A DNA stretch of 64,000 nt from Moniliella sp. 'wahieum' (taxonomy: Eukaryota; Basidiomycota; Moniliellomycetes; Moniliellales; Moniliellaceae): positions 434,001 through 498,000 of the forward strand of contig RSEE01000003.1 of assembly GCA_003971905.1 (NCBI GenBank), read 5' to 3'. The notes below the pieces were generated by a model that ran no database searches, was not told the origin of the DNA, and saw only the letters and a program-made list of their open reading frames with translations. Below are positions 35,934-47,202 of this stretch, piece after piece. The first letter of the stretch is position 1. Every line of letters begins with the position of its first letter. Made by a program: the position numbers and the translations under genes.

Positions 35934-36443
35934 ATTTTGGTGAAGGTTATAGGTGGTGGGCCAGGTGGTGGTGGGAGAGTGAGCCGGGGTAGGCGCACAA
36001 GATACTCTCAAGACCACTGTTTGCTGCGGTTTGTCCAGCGTGAGTTTAATGGCCAGAACATATGCTGGCGACTCCACTGTGGTCTCCTGGATTATTTATG
36101 GGTTGAGCGCAAATAAGCAGCACACCCGGATGAGCGAGCCGGTTAACCGCAGCCCTCTTTGCTCCAGCCTTAAGCTCTGTAAACCGCATGAATGCTGCAG
36201 GAGAAGGGTGTGAGGTCTTCCCTTGACCTTGAGGCCTGAGGCTGCCTGACCGTCTGACCCCCCTGAGAGCCTGGCCGAAGAGACTCTGTAAGTTTGTACG
36301 AACCGCGGATGGTTGAAGTAGCGACACTGATTAGGTAATACACACTGCTACGTGGACACGGCCCCCCTGCGCTGCGGCATAGATGATTTTCGCCGGTTGG
36401 TTGCTTGCCGGACTGCCAATCGCCCAACTACCACCATCACAGG
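35934..36443. promoter_or_regulatory. Divergent PMP3/p24 promoter region
   Basis: A 510-bp spacer between two start codons. It contains a GAGGCCTGAGGC patch with neighbouring CTGA words (about 36228-36270), part of the palindromic heptamer family. No coding signal beyond short frames. Confidence 0.5.
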
Positions 36444-37180
36444 ATGCGGCTGATCCTCTCTGTCCTGGGTCTGTTCAGCCTCCTGGTTGTACTGCTCAGC
36501 TCCCCCGCCAAGGGGCCGCTTTGACCACCAAAATTGACTCGCACGAAAAGTCATGCTATTACGCTTGGGTTGACCAGGTGGGGGAGAAAGTGGGCTTCTA
36601 CTATGCTGTCCAGTCTGGAGGGGACTTTCGAGTCGCTTATTCGATCCACGACCCCAACGACGAGTCCATTCTGGAGGAACCTTCGGCGCGTCAGCTCGAC
36701 GTGATCTTCACCGGCAACACGGTGGGCGAATATGTGTTTTGCTTCTACAATGGCCCTGATGACAAGATGGTATGTGCATTCTCGTCCGAAAGGGAAGACA
36801 CTGACATGGCCTCTAGATCGACTTTGACATCACGGTTGAGTCTGAGCCTCGTCTCGAGCTGCCCATTTCTGAGGGACATGTCGTTTCGGACCACACAGCA
36901 CCGTTGGAAGAAAGCCTGTCCTCACTTTGGGGCGAACTGACGGCAATTGAGAGGACCCAGCGCTTCTTCCGCACGAGGGAGAAGAGAAATTACGATACGG
37001 TCAAGAATACCCAGTATGTTCTCCTTTTCCCTCCATTTTCCAGCAATTAACAAGCGCAGGTCCCGCATTTTCTGGTACTCCCTCTTCGAGTCGGCCGTCA
37101 TTATCAGCATGTCGCTCGCCCAGGTCGGGGTGGTACGTTTCCTCTTCAATCGCAACGACACGAAACGCTTCCGCGTATAA
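36444..37180 (+). CDS. p24-family (emp24/gp25L) cargo receptor
   Basis: Type I membrane protein of COPII/COPI vesicles that helps cargo selection between ER and Golgi. The ATG at 36444 starts a signal peptide (MRLILSVLGLFSLLVVLLSS). One indel near 36515 then shifts the frame into the GOLD domain, KIDSHEKSCYYAWVDQVGEK and VGFYYAVQSGGDFRVAYSIH, with the paired GOLD cysteines (SCYYA and EYVFCFYNG). Introns at 36770-36816 and 37014-37059 are short and canonical. The coiled-coil part (SLWGELTAIERTQRFFRTRE) leads to the membrane segment WYSLFESAVIISMSLAQVGV and a short tail FLFNRNDTKRFRV. The tail lacks a typical KKxx signal. It looks closest to the gamma/Erp3-Erp4 type, but I would not name the orthologue. 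Confidence 0.93.
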
Positions 37181-37358
37181 ACCATCCCCCTGGCCACCAC
37201 CCTGCTACTTCGCTTTGGCAATGTGGGGTCAAAAACTGATACGAACCTGCACTCTTATTTGATCTGGGATTGATTGATACATTGGTAGGCGAGGCGGGTC
37301 TCACCTAACCTCTGGAATGAAGGAGAAACGGGAGCAACAAATTTGTAGAAAGAGGTAG

Positions 37359-37777
37359 TTACTCGCCAAAGAGCTGCAAGGGGAGATGGGTTAGGTTTCA
37401 GCCCCGTGATCGTGAGGGCCTACACACCTTTTGCACGCGACGCAGGACCGAATCTTTCGAGGGGTCATAGGGGTGATCCTTCGACGGAATCTCCAAGAGT
37501 GCAGGGAAGGCCTGGGTGTACTTGTCAACGAGGGGGCGGATACGTTCGGCAATGTGCTGGTTGATCAACACAATCGCAATGTCGTTCCTCTGCCGTGTAC
37601 TCGTGGAAAGCAGCTTCGATGTCTGCCGTAGCGGTGGGGCTCGACAATGAAAAAGTTCTTGCTGCCGTCGTCGTCAATGTTGCCCACGCCTGCCAACAGA
37701 AGTCCGGTCGTACTGTCCTCATCTGTGATGAGCGCGAGTAGGGTGCGGTCGGCAGCGCCGGAGGGGGCGTGCGACAT
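37359..37777 (-). CDS. VMA7: V-type ATPase subunit F
   Basis: Central-stalk subunit of the V1 sector, essential for vacuolar acidification. The ATG at 37777 begins [20 protein letters not shown], then [14 protein letters not shown] and a [12 protein letters not shown]-like segment. After an indel near 37630 come [15 protein letters not shown] and [14 protein letters not shown]. The C-terminal block [20 protein letters not shown] with VLRRVQKLFGE is nearly identical in all fungi. The last exon is separated by a 54-nt intron (37374-37427). The stop is TAA at 37359-37361. Length about 120 residues, as in yeast. Its start is 284 bp from that of the divergent RPD3 gene. Two small indels (near 37585 and 37630) break the frame. 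Confidence 0.96.
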
Positions 37778-38061
37778 GGTACTCCTGAGCCCCGTCTAGT
37801 TGGGTGGATGGAGAGGGGGATGCGGAGACAGTGGGCAGCGGCCCATGTCTACAGTTCGACTGCAGGCGGGCCAGGGCACAGCATACGTAATCCAACGCGT
37901 ATTCCGCCGGGGCAGCTGAATGCTTGTTTCGGACCAGCAATTCGTTCCGCCACCTGGAAACCTCCCGCCGTCCCAGGCTTGATACAGGCGAAACCGCGGG
38001 CATCCACCATCAACCGTCGGCCAGCCTCCGTTCCCGGCGCACCCTCACGTTCATCGCCGCC

Positions 38062-40112
38062 ATGTCGGGCACTTTCTTGCCCCCCAACCCGCAGCTACGG
38101 CGCACACATCCACCATCTTTGATCCACCGACGTATATGTCCTCGGGGCTGCTCCAGCCGCTGCCCCAGCGGCGTGACGAAGCGGGCGCGCGACCCTCGCG
38201 TCTGCTACTTCTTTGATACGGACATTGGCAATTTCCACTACGGCACCGGCCATCCCATGAAGCCCACCCGCATCCGTATGGCCCATTCCCTCGTGATGAA
38301 TTATGGGCTGTACAAGCACATGGAGATCTTTGTACGTCCTTTCCCCCCAACCGCCACCCTCGTGTGACGGAAGAATGCTAAGACGGACCCGCTAGCGCGC
38401 AAAACCGGCGACCAAGCGTGAAATGTCCCAGTTCCACACGGACGAGTATGTCGAGTTTTTGTACCGCGTCACGCCCAACCTGGTGAGCAACTACGGGAAG
38501 GAAGTCAACAAGTACAATATTGGCGATGACTGCCCCTCTTTGACGGCCTATTGACTACTGCTCCATCTCGGCTGGCGGCTCGATGGAGGGCGCTGCCCGG
38601 CTGTCTAGGGACAAGTGCGACATTGCCGTCAACTGGGCTGGCGGACTGCATCACGCTAAGAAATGTGAAGCCAGCGGATTCTGCTATGTCAACGACATTG
38701 TACTCGGCATCCTTGAGCTGCTTCGGTACCATCAACGTGTCCTTTACATCGACATTGATGTCCACCATGGTGACGGTGTGGAAGAGGCGTTCCTTACTAC
38801 CGATCGGGTGATGACCTGCTCTTTCCACAAGTACGGTGAGTTCTTCCCCGGCACAGGCGACATTTCGGATGTGGGGTGGGCAAGGGCAAGTACTATGCTG
38901 TCAACTTCCCTCTCCGGGATGGCATTACGGATGCCAATTACCAGACGGTGTTCGAACCAACCATTGCTCGAATTATGGAGACGTACGCTCCCGGGCGGTG
39001 GTGCTGCAATGCGGCTCGGACTCGTTGGCGGGCGACCGAATTGGGCCGTTTAACCTCTCGATGCACGGGCACGCGAACTGCGTCAAGTTTGTCAAATCAT
39101 TTGGCCTACCCACTCTCATGGTCGGAGGCGGTGGATACACCATCCGCAACGTCTCCCGCACCTGGGCATACGAACCGGGATCGCAGCTGGCCAAGAAATG
39201 TCGCCCCAAATCCCGGTGAGCGAGTATTACGAGTACTTTGGCCCGGACTACCAGCTGGATGTGCTGGCCAACAACATGCCCAATCGGAACACGCCAGCGT
39301 CATTGCAACGGACCAAAGAGATCGTTTTCCGTCACTTGAGCGAGCTTCCACCTGTACCTAGTGTCCAGATGCACCATCCCCCTGACCGTTTCCATCTCAA
39401 TGACGACGGGGAAGAGGTTAGTCTGGATGAACGGGACCAAATTGATCGCGAAATGGCCGAGGATCGGGCGGCGCATGGACGACGGTATCTCGTCGCCCGC
39501 TCATGCGAGACGGGAACGAGGGCACTCGTCCTCTCGATGAATCCGATGAGGATGACCTTCGCGGCGATCCAGGCCGGCGCAACCGTACCGACCCTACTGT
39601 AGAAGCAGAGGAGGCGCAACCGTCACCGCAATTGCCATCGCACACGGATGCGGAAGCGCAACCGCAACCGGGCACGGAAGCGCAACCGGCCATGGAAGCG
39701 CAACCCATGTGGAAGCGCAACCCCATGTGGAAGCGCAACCGGACACGGAAGCGCAACCCCATGTGGAAGCGCAACCGGACACGGAAGTGCAACCGCACGT
39801 GGAAGCGCAACCGCTCACGGAAGCGCAGCGCAACCACACACGGAAGCGCAACCGCAGTGGAACCCAGTCAACCGCAACGCTCCCGCCATGCCACTGGAAC
39901 CGCAACCGGAACCACCAACCGCAGCTCTCCAATGCGGTCACTCAACTGAAGAGCAAGACCCTGTTGCAACAACTCAAGCCAACGGTGCGATGGACGCAGC
40001 AACTCCTTCTCAGCCTAATGGGACAAGTAGCGTCGACGAAGGCCCGGTCCCAAATGGAGTAGTCCCCAACGGAACGGTGATCGATGAAGACGTCGAGATG
40101 GCCGACGCTTGA
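38062..40112 (+). CDS. RPD3: Class I histone deacetylase (RPD3 type)
   Basis: Zinc-dependent lysine deacetylase of Rpd3/Sin3-type complexes. The ATG at 38062 starts [14 protein letters not shown]. After a frame change [20 protein letters not shown] and [20 protein letters not shown] follow. A 64-nt intron (38332-38395) precedes [20 protein letters not shown]. The catalytic domain is complete: [88 protein letters not shown] and [18 protein letters not shown], with the charge-relay His pair and zinc ligands. [18 protein letters not shown] closes the domain. A long acidic, repeat-rich tail (39653-39860) ends DEDVEMADA at 40110-40112. It is far longer than the 433-residue yeast protein, about 650 residues. 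Indels include a missing T at about 38551 and a missing G near 38878. Confidence 0.95.
39653..39860 (+). repeat. 18-bp in-frame minisatellite in the RPD3 tail
   Basis: About eleven units of GAAGCGCAACC(C/G)(C/G)A(C/T)(A/G)(C/T)G, e.g. GAAGCGCAACCCCATGTG and GAAGCGCAACCGGACACG. In the protein frame they read EAQPHV and EAQPDT. One unit is 17 bp, matching the indel pattern of the assembly. The array forms part of a disordered C-terminal extension of the deacetylase. Confidence 0.85.
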
Positions 40113-40449
40113 CCCTCGCTTCAACGAGCCATGCGTCTGCTGTCCTAGTTTTTGTGCTCTGTTTAACAAAGGCCACTCTGTGCTTGTTTATGCCAGTCGG
40201 TCTATAAGATGATGAGGTATACATTGAAAGATCTGGATAGCATGGCGGGCGGAGCTATTCCATAGACAAATGCGAAGCAGTGGGCAGGCACTTACTTGTT
40301 CGTCCGATGCACGCTCACGATCATACATTCGGACAAACGGCTTCCACTTTGCGGAACAACGGATAAACCTGACAAAAGTTTCCACATCTTGGATGTTGTC
40401 GTTGTCGATGGTGCAGAACAAAAGCTGTCTATCTCTCTCGTTTGCGTCG
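40113..40449. other. Spacer between RPD3 and tRNA-Asp
   Basis: 3' flank of RPD3 and 5' flank of the tRNA gene. No coding signal. Confidence 0.6.
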
Positions 40450-40534
40450 TCTCCGATAGTTTAGTGGCTATGACACGTCCCTGTCATTTTAAGGGCGTTC
40501 GGACGAGACCCGGGTTCGATTCCCGGTCGGAGAG
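40450..40534 (+). tRNA. tRNA-Asp (GTC) with a 13-nt intron
   Basis: Seven-pair acceptor stem TCTCCGA (40450-40456) with TCGGAGA (40527-40533), discriminator G at 40534 as expected for tRNA-Asp. The anticodon stem CGTCC (40476-40480) pairs with GGACG (40501-40505). The loop reads CT-GTC-A, followed by an intron at 40487-40499 placed one base 3' of the anticodon, the canonical position. The T arm is CCGGG-TTCGATT-CCCGG. A six-T run at 40539-40544 is the pol III terminator. D arm GTTTAGTGGCTATGAC contains a plausible A box. Confidence 0.93.
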
Positions 40535-40741
40535 ACTATTTTTTCCCATTTAAACAACAGTGCTCGGCGTGGGCATAGGCAATTGATGGCGCACAGACCA
40601 GCAAACTCTAGTCCAGAAGAGTTGCTGTGTTACATGTTACGCTAGATACGAGTTACCAGTTACCATAGTTACCACCATCTCCCTCCGCGCCTCAACAACA
40701 ATGGAATTCCTCCACATACATAATTGTCCGCTTCCATCGAT

Positions 40742-42633
40742 CTACCACTGCAGCGAACCATCAAAGCGGCGGCACGTCCCCCGCACTGAGAGAGCAAAGT
40801 GGACCTTCTCTACAGCCGCGCTCACAGCCGCGACCCGAGCGTCCCACATGGCCACGGCTGCTGTTGCGCCCTGAGCAGTTTGCTCCGAGACGGGGACAAA
40901 AGAGGTCCCCTGATGGGCTGCGGCATGATCTGCCACCACCTTTCGTAGGTTGAGCGGCGGGACCAGTTCAGTGCGCCCTTCGGCTGACGACTCGACTGCA
41001 ACTGTGCCTGGCGCAGCAACGGCATCGTCCTTCTCCACTTGGGTCCCAACTGACTCACGCCCGGGCGGGGCAAAGGTGACCGTGCCGGCCTTTTGGTCAA
41101 TCGAAGCAGAGATGCGTTGTTCTCGGCCGAGCGAGCGGACCAGAGCTTCGGTGCCCACCGTGCTCAGGCCGACCAGCTCACCCAAACGGGCGAGCGAAAT
41201 GCGCGAGTAAATTCTTCCTGCGACACGCACATTGTGGGTGGCCAAGGCATATTCGAGTGCCGTTTGAACGGCATGCGGGCGTGCGTCTGGCCCTAAGGCG
41301 AAGTGGCAAAGAGCGCTTTGTCATTGGCCGATAGCGCCACGGGCCGCTGGCCCGCCGCCCCCACATAGGCACGTAGAGTGTCTTGAGCTTCGGCCCCCAA
41401 TGGTCGTCCCGCCGCTGCTGCATGGACGAGGGGGGCAATCGGCCCGGTTAAACGGGCATCCGAAGCCAGTGTGTCCAGTACACGGTCCCGCGCTGCGCTA
41501 GCCGGGGCTAAAAGAATGGCAATCGAAGCAAGGTGTCTGTCATAGTTGTCTGGTTAGTACCACAATTGCACAGATGTCGAGAGGTCCACATACAAACAGT
41601 AGGGAATCCGCGTGGGGTCAGCCTTGTTGCCTTTGACCAACTGTACTGCACCCTGGGCCGCGTCAAACGCACGCCAGTGAGAATGTAAAGACAACCTGAA
41701 CCTCTTGTTGCTGCGGCGGCCCGGACCTCAATGTCGCTGGTAAAAAGCGCAACGCGCTCCTCCTCTTGGGGGTTAGAAGACCCCGCCTCCTGCAGCGCAC
41801 TGGCCGCAGCGGAAGCCATGTCCTTCGCAGCGGACCGGGCAGCCAGGAGGACGTTGAACCATGCCTCTCCCCTGGCAATCGCCTGCTCGCCTCGTCGGTA
41901 GGAGGCACAGCGAGGAAGAGGAGGAAATGTGGGTGAGATGCGCAAGGGGGAAGACGACTTGCCAGGGCTCAGCGGGCGGCGGGCCGGGATCGAAGAGTGC
42001 ATCCAGCCCGCGTCCCGGGAGCTGGCCAGGGCGGGGGAAGGCGAGGTCGGTGCCAATGGTGGTGCGTGATTGGTACCGACGATGGCATAGACGTCCGCCT
42101 CAAAGGCACCCTTGACGTTGCCAGCAAGAAACTGAGCGTTGGCATGCGCCATGCGGAGTCCCAGCAGCGCTGCGCCGCGGCGGGTGCCAACTTGACAGCA
42201 TCGGTGGCTTATCGAGCACCGCAGCGGCCGCCTCAGCTCGCAGAGCCAGGTCGGTGACCAAGGCAGGGCCATCGGAGGGCGGGGTGGGCAGCAGTGGGGA
42301 GCGGGGGGGCAGGAGGAAAGGCAGGGGCTCGGTGGGAGCGGGGCGTGGCCAAGAAGGCGGCGGGGTCGTAGAAGAGCTGGGTGGCGGCGAGGAGGGGGAG
42401 AAGGCTTGGCCGAGGGGCTCGTCGGGCTGCTGAGCAGGGCGAGGGCGAGGGGCGGGTGTAGGGGTCGGGGACGGAGGAGCTGCGAGGGCGCGCAGAGGGG
42501 GGTGAGGGGGGCGGAGAGGGTGGAGAGAGGCGGCGAAGGCGGTGGTGGCCCACTCGAGCAGGGCGGGGACGAGGGCGGGGGCGGGGAGCGCGGCGGCGGC
42601 GCGCAGGCGCTCGACGGAGTCTGTGTCGGCCAT
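40742..42633 (-). CDS. CSN4: COP9 signalosome subunit 4
   Basis: PCI-domain subunit of the deneddylase that regulates cullin ligases. The ATG at 42633 starts MADTDSVERLRAAAALPAPA and an Ala/Pro-rich N-terminus. The helical repeat part includes GEAWFNVLLAARSAAKDMAS and VALFTSDIEVRAAAAT (about 41690-41870). Then HLASIAILLAPASAARDRVL with LASDARLTGPIAPLV (about 41415-41535) corresponds to the CTILASAGQQRSRML segment of CSN4. The winged-helix end reads ATHNVRVAGRIYSRISLARL, GELVGLSTVGTEALV and RISASIDQKAGTVTFAPPG (about 41030-41245). The Rpn5 proteasome subunit has a similar PCI end, but the upstream ILAPASA block and the ASID-x-x-x-G-x-V-x-F motif favour CSN4. Frame changes near 41300, 41700 and 41980. 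Divergent from YAK1. Confidence 0.8.
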
Positions 42634-42967
42634 GGGGGCGGGTGGGTGGGGGTGGGCGGGCAGGCTGGATGCGGCTGCGGCGCCTCTTGGGGGCTGCGGT
42701 GGGCAGGCTGACGTAAAAGACTGCGGGGGCGGGTGCTCGTGACTAGTGCCAGGGCTGGACACTGCTGGGGTGCGGGCCAGTGCGCCCGCCTGGCAGCATC
42801 CAAAGCACAGACCGCGGCGTGCGATGGCGAGCGCTTCGGCGGCGCTTCCCCTGCCGGCCGCCAGCTGAGCCCGCCAGCTGAGCCCCCGGCCCAGCCCACC
42901 ACCGCCGCCATCGCCACCACCGCCACCATCATCGCCATCGCCACCCCGCCACCATCCTCCCCCCGCC
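42634..42967. promoter_or_regulatory. Divergent CSN4/YAK1 promoter region
   Basis: A 334-bp GC-rich spacer between divergent start codons. Open frames across it on both strands reflect GC content. A CCACCGCCGCCATCGCCACC-type repeat lies near 42897-42950. Confidence 0.5.
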
Positions 42968-45900
42968 ATGTCCCGTGTCACCGGCCTGGCGCAGCACCCC
43001 GCCTCCCGCCGCCACCCCGCACGCCGCCCCTGCCTCGCCCCACATCGCCTGGACCACCACGCTCAACCCTAGTCACTCCCCCCCCGCCAGTGCTGCTCCT
43101 GTCTCTGCCGAGCCAGATGGGGACGATGAGGACGATGATGACGACGACGACGACGACGACGACGATGAGGATGAGCGTCCCTCACGCACATACGCCACCG
43201 CCCGGCCATGTCACCGCCATCTTCCGCGGTAGCGCCGACATCTTACTCATACCACGGCCGTCCCCCAGCCCGCGAGGACGCTTCCGGTCGCGTCTCCCGC
43301 ATGTCCCGGCGCCGTCCAACTCTTCCGCTGGTGCCTCCGAGTGGGGGGGTCTCACTAGTCGCCTCGCTGCTCTGCGCATGTCGGCTGGGAGCGCTGTCCA
43401 GCGTCTGCTCAGCCCGCACTTCCGTCTCCGAGGCAAGACATCCCCCCTCCTCAACGACGGGCCTGGTTCTAGCGACGGAGTGCCATCTCCCCCGCGATCC
43501 CCCCATGCTGGCCCCACCTCTCTTGCCCACCCCCCCGTCTCTGCTACACCGACATCGCCCGATGTACACACCCTTTCGCTCTCCCCCACCTATGAAGATA
43601 CGGCACGGAGAATGACCCATCCCCGCGACGAACGTACCAGTTAGAGCTGCAGCAGACCCACCCCCCCTCACATTCCGCTACGACGCTGTCGTTGCGCACG
43701 CACCTCCGTTGGGATCCCTCGAAGTGGGCGCCACATCTCCCTTGTCTCCTTCTACTGATGCACACCCGAACACCCTGGGCCTTATCGTCCGCTCCAATCA
43801 CGTATGGACAACCAGCACCATCGCCGCGACCCTTCTTCCTCCCATAAGCATCATCACCATCACTCCTCAGCCGTTACACCCAGCTCTCAGTTTCTCGGCC
43901 AGCAGCCCCCAACCCCGGCGCTCGCCCTACCAGCCCAGCGCCAATGGGCTAACTGTTCCTCCTGGCCGTACTGCCTCCAGGGGAATGGGTACCCTTCCCC
44001 TCTGGGCCCAGGTTCATCTACTGGGTTCCGCCGAATACTAGTGGGACGAACTCAGGCCCGATACCGCGCCAGCATCGTCGGGAACCCATCGTCTTTTGGA
44101 TCCCAACCCGCCGAGCGCATTCAGCACCTCTACCGTTCCCGACCATTCTCCCCTCGCAGGAAGCGAGTTCATTTCCCCCCTCAAGGCCCTCTCGACGTAT
44201 TTGCATCACACTTACCATCTGATCAACCCTGACGACTTTCTCTACGACCTTCCATTTGCGCCACGCAAATTTACACCAAACCCGGCGAGCCAAGGCACAA
44301 CTTGGGGCGGGACAACCAAACCCATGACCTGATTCTCTGGCAGCATGGGTGCATTCAAGCTGATGGTGTAGCTCAGGATACCCAACCAGGTGCGATTGAC
44401 GACCCCGCGTCAATGGCAGCGTCAGTGGCAGCTCAAGACGAGGAAGGCGAGGAAGGCGCTTTGCCCAATCGAAAGTACCTGATCTTGTCGTTGCTAGGAC
44501 GTGGCACGTTTGGTCAAGTGGTCAAGGCCCAGGAGATACACACCAAGGAGGTGGTGGCAGTCAAAGTAATCAAGAACCGACCTGCATACCGGTCACAATC
44601 TGCCAGGAGGTGCGACTTCTGTGTGTTGAATCAGGTTGGGACGTGGACAACTCGCACCATATTCTCCGGCTGCGTCCACCTTATCCTGGCCGCGATGGAG
44701 GCGGGTTTACTTCGGCAAACCATTTGTGCATTGCAACCGAATTGCTGAGCCTGAACCTTTACGAGATCATTCGCCAGAACAACTTCAAGGGTTTATCAAC
44801 GGGGCTGACGCGGGTGTTGACTCTGCAACTGCTCGATGCACTTGTTGTACTTAAAAAGGCACAGATCATTCATTGCGACATCAAGCCAGAGAACATTTTG
44901 CTCGAGCGGCTGCAACCACCCAAGATCAAACTAGTTGATTTCGGTTCGGCCTGCTTTGAAAACCGGACAGTGTACACTACATCAATCGCGCCACTATCGT
45001 GCGCCCGAAGTCTTACTTGGCACCCCTATACCTCGGCGATTGACATGTGGAGTTTGGGGTGTGTTGTCGCCGAGCTCTTCTTGGTCTGCCAATTTTCCTG
45101 GCTCTTCCGAGTTCAACCAAGTGACCCGGATTGCGAGATGTTGGGCAACCCCCCCGAGTATATGCTGGAGCGTGGCCAGCAGACCCATGAATACTTCAAC
45201 GTTTTACTGACCGTACCGGGAGACGAGCACATCGGATTAAATCGTTGGAGGAGTGGATCGAGCAACATCCGGACCAACACCCTCGCGAACGGCCTTCGCA
45301 TCGGTACTTTGCCGCGACCGAGTTGACCGAGTTGATTCGGACCTATCCGATGGCCCCACGGGGCGGACGAGCAGTGAATGTGGAGAGTGGTACGTTTCCC
45401 TGCTCACCAGTGCGAGTTAGGATTCTGCGCTAACTAATGCGACAATTCAGAGCTCCACAATCGGGAATGCTTTACCGACTTTCTCGAGGGGCTATTGCAG
45501 CTGGATCCATTTGAGCGCTGGACCCCTTCTCAAGCTCAACAACACCCGTTTATCACCGGAAAGCCTTGGACAGTCCGTTTGCGCCAATGCCCGAGACAGG
45601 GTTGACGGGGGGAGCGAGTGATTCTGCTGCCACTGCTGCAGCTGCGGGGCCGCGGCTTGGCCCCAGGCACGGAGGATCAGGCTCAAACAATCGCCCAACG
45701 GGCTCAGCTCCATGCCCAACAGACCCTAGCCCAGGCTCAAGCGCAAGCGCAAGCTCAGGCTATGGCGCAAGCTCAAGCCCAAGCCCAAGCCAGCCCAAGC
45801 AGCAGAGACGCAGGCGCAGGCTCAGGCTCAGGCGCAAGCACAAGCCTCTTTGCCCAGGCTGCCGTGAAGCCCAACGTCAAGCTGAGGTCCAGAGGCAAGT

Positions 45901-46864
45901 GCAACTTCAAGTGCAGCAGATGGAACTGCAGCGCCGGGCCCGGCAGAAGCTGAGATGGCCAACTCTACCTCGGGCTCACGGGACTTGTCCAACAATCCGT
46001 ATCATGCTATGCTCGGTCGCCGCCGTGCGCTTGAGGCAGCAGTAGCAGCAGCTGGTACCGATTCTCCTTGTCGTCCCCTTCACGTTCTATGGGACACCGT
46101 TCCGCAGAGTCCAACGTCTCATCCCCACTTGCCTCGGAAGCAACATCCCCCAATGCCCCCACTCCCGGAGGCGGTTTGCGGGGGATTCCCGGACGGCTCG
46201 TCGCGCCGCAAGGGAAGCTCGTTCAGCCGCGACGGCCTTGACGGAGAACAATGCCGAGCTTGCACTTTTGATGCGCAATACCCCCTATGGTCTGATCGAG
46301 GAAGAAACCTCGTCAGCTGAAGACAGCACCGATTCCCGCTCCCTCCAAGATTCCGATTCTTATTCGGACGAATCCGACGATCGCTCTTCAGGGTCAAGAT
46401 CAGGCTCTTCGTCTGGGTCGCTGTCTCCGGATCCGAGTCCGGATCTTCCTCCTACTCTCCTGGTCCAAGGCAAGCCGCTCCTTCTACCGCATGGAGGCGG
46501 TCTGGTGCCGAAAGTGCTACTGCTCAACCAGGCAGGAGTACGCCCCCCCTTCGGCCGAGGAGGCACGTGCGGCTACGCCAACTTTGTCTCCTGCTCCTTC
46601 CTCTCTTTTGGGTTCCACGGTAGACGGGAACTACCCGTACGGCGCGTATCGACGCCCTTACGACTCCCCTACGGGTCCAGAAGGGGAGTAGAAGATGAAT
46701 ACGAAGAGGGTGTGACCTCTCCGCCCAGGGTACGTCTCACTCTCGTCCAGACCCCCTCGCCACCACCTCATCGCCAATCTTGGGCCCAAGCTGCAGCTCA
46801 TGCCCGTCACTTTTCCTTGGCGGATGCCTTACCCTGGGGCCGTTCGCGACACTCACGTGGCTAG
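42968..46864 (+). CDS. YAK1: Dual-specificity DYRK-family kinase, YAK1 type
   Basis: Nutrient and stress-responsive kinase acting against PKA/TOR growth signals. From the ATG at 42968 a long disordered N-terminus runs, with an Asp-rich tract at 43123-43178 and a His-rich stretch near 43845. It then passes FISPLKALSTYLHHTYHLIN and NHDLILWQHG, the YAK1 lead-in. Kinase landmarks: YLILSLLGRGTFGQVVKAQE (about 44480-44535), VVAVKVIKNRPAY, HLCIATELLSLNLYEIIRQN, IIHCDIKPENILLERLQPPK (about 44863-44925) with catalytic Asp, VDFGSACFENRTVYT, and YTSAIDMWSLGCVVAELFL. ECFTDFLEGLLQLDPFERWT and PSQAQQHPFITGKPW close the domain near 45570. A Gln/Ala-rich and Ser/Asp-rich tail ends at 46864. The activation loop (about 44970-45035) needs several frame switches; a frame reading QSRHYRAPEVLLGTP carries the expected sequence. 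Introns near 44590-44640 and 45388-45450. Confidence 0.9.
45660..45805 (+). repeat. Hexamer-rich (Gln-Ala) coding repeat in YAK1
   Basis: Degenerate GCNCAA/GCTCAG hexamers encode an (AQ)n tract in the C-terminal part of the kinase. Such polyQ/A tracts are usual in fungal YAK1 proteins. Confidence 0.75.
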
Positions 46865-47202
46865 GTTGACCCCCTTCCCCCCCCTCTCCCCACACACACC
46901 GTCTCCCCAGATTTTTGGGGCAATGTGCTTCGTCTCTTTCATGTGCCGTCTTGCTGGCGTTGGTTCTGATTTATGTATTTTCACTGCTGGCCCACTGGGA
47001 CCTTAGCGGGTTGCCTCACCAACTGCACCAATTCACCCCATTCTGTACGATCATATGTAGTAGTTGATGCGATTAACTGTTCGACTTTGATTAAGGAAAA
47101 AGTAACGTAGTGGTAATAGAACGTTGAGGAATCCGTAACAACCGTAACAATGCAAACGTAGATACCGTGTCATACTGATGCAGACTGGAAGGTAACGACT
47201 TT
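46865..47202. other. Convergent 3' spacer
   Basis: 338 bp between the convergent ends of YAK1 and the methyltransferase gene. Nothing else seen. Confidence 0.6.

Noticed and set aside
40742-41245. Proteasome lid subunit Rpn5 as an alternative to CSN4
   Set aside because: The HN-x-RV...Y-SRI-L-RL-L stretch is Rpn5-like, but the upstream ILLAPASAARDRVL block and the SIDQ-x-x-G-x-V-x-F end fit CSN4 better.
41508-43644. Very long Pro/Ala/Ser-rich frames on both strands (up to 478 codons)
   Set aside because: GC-rich codon bias of CSN4 and the YAK1 leader opens several frames at once; only frames that join to CSN4 or the kinase core were kept.
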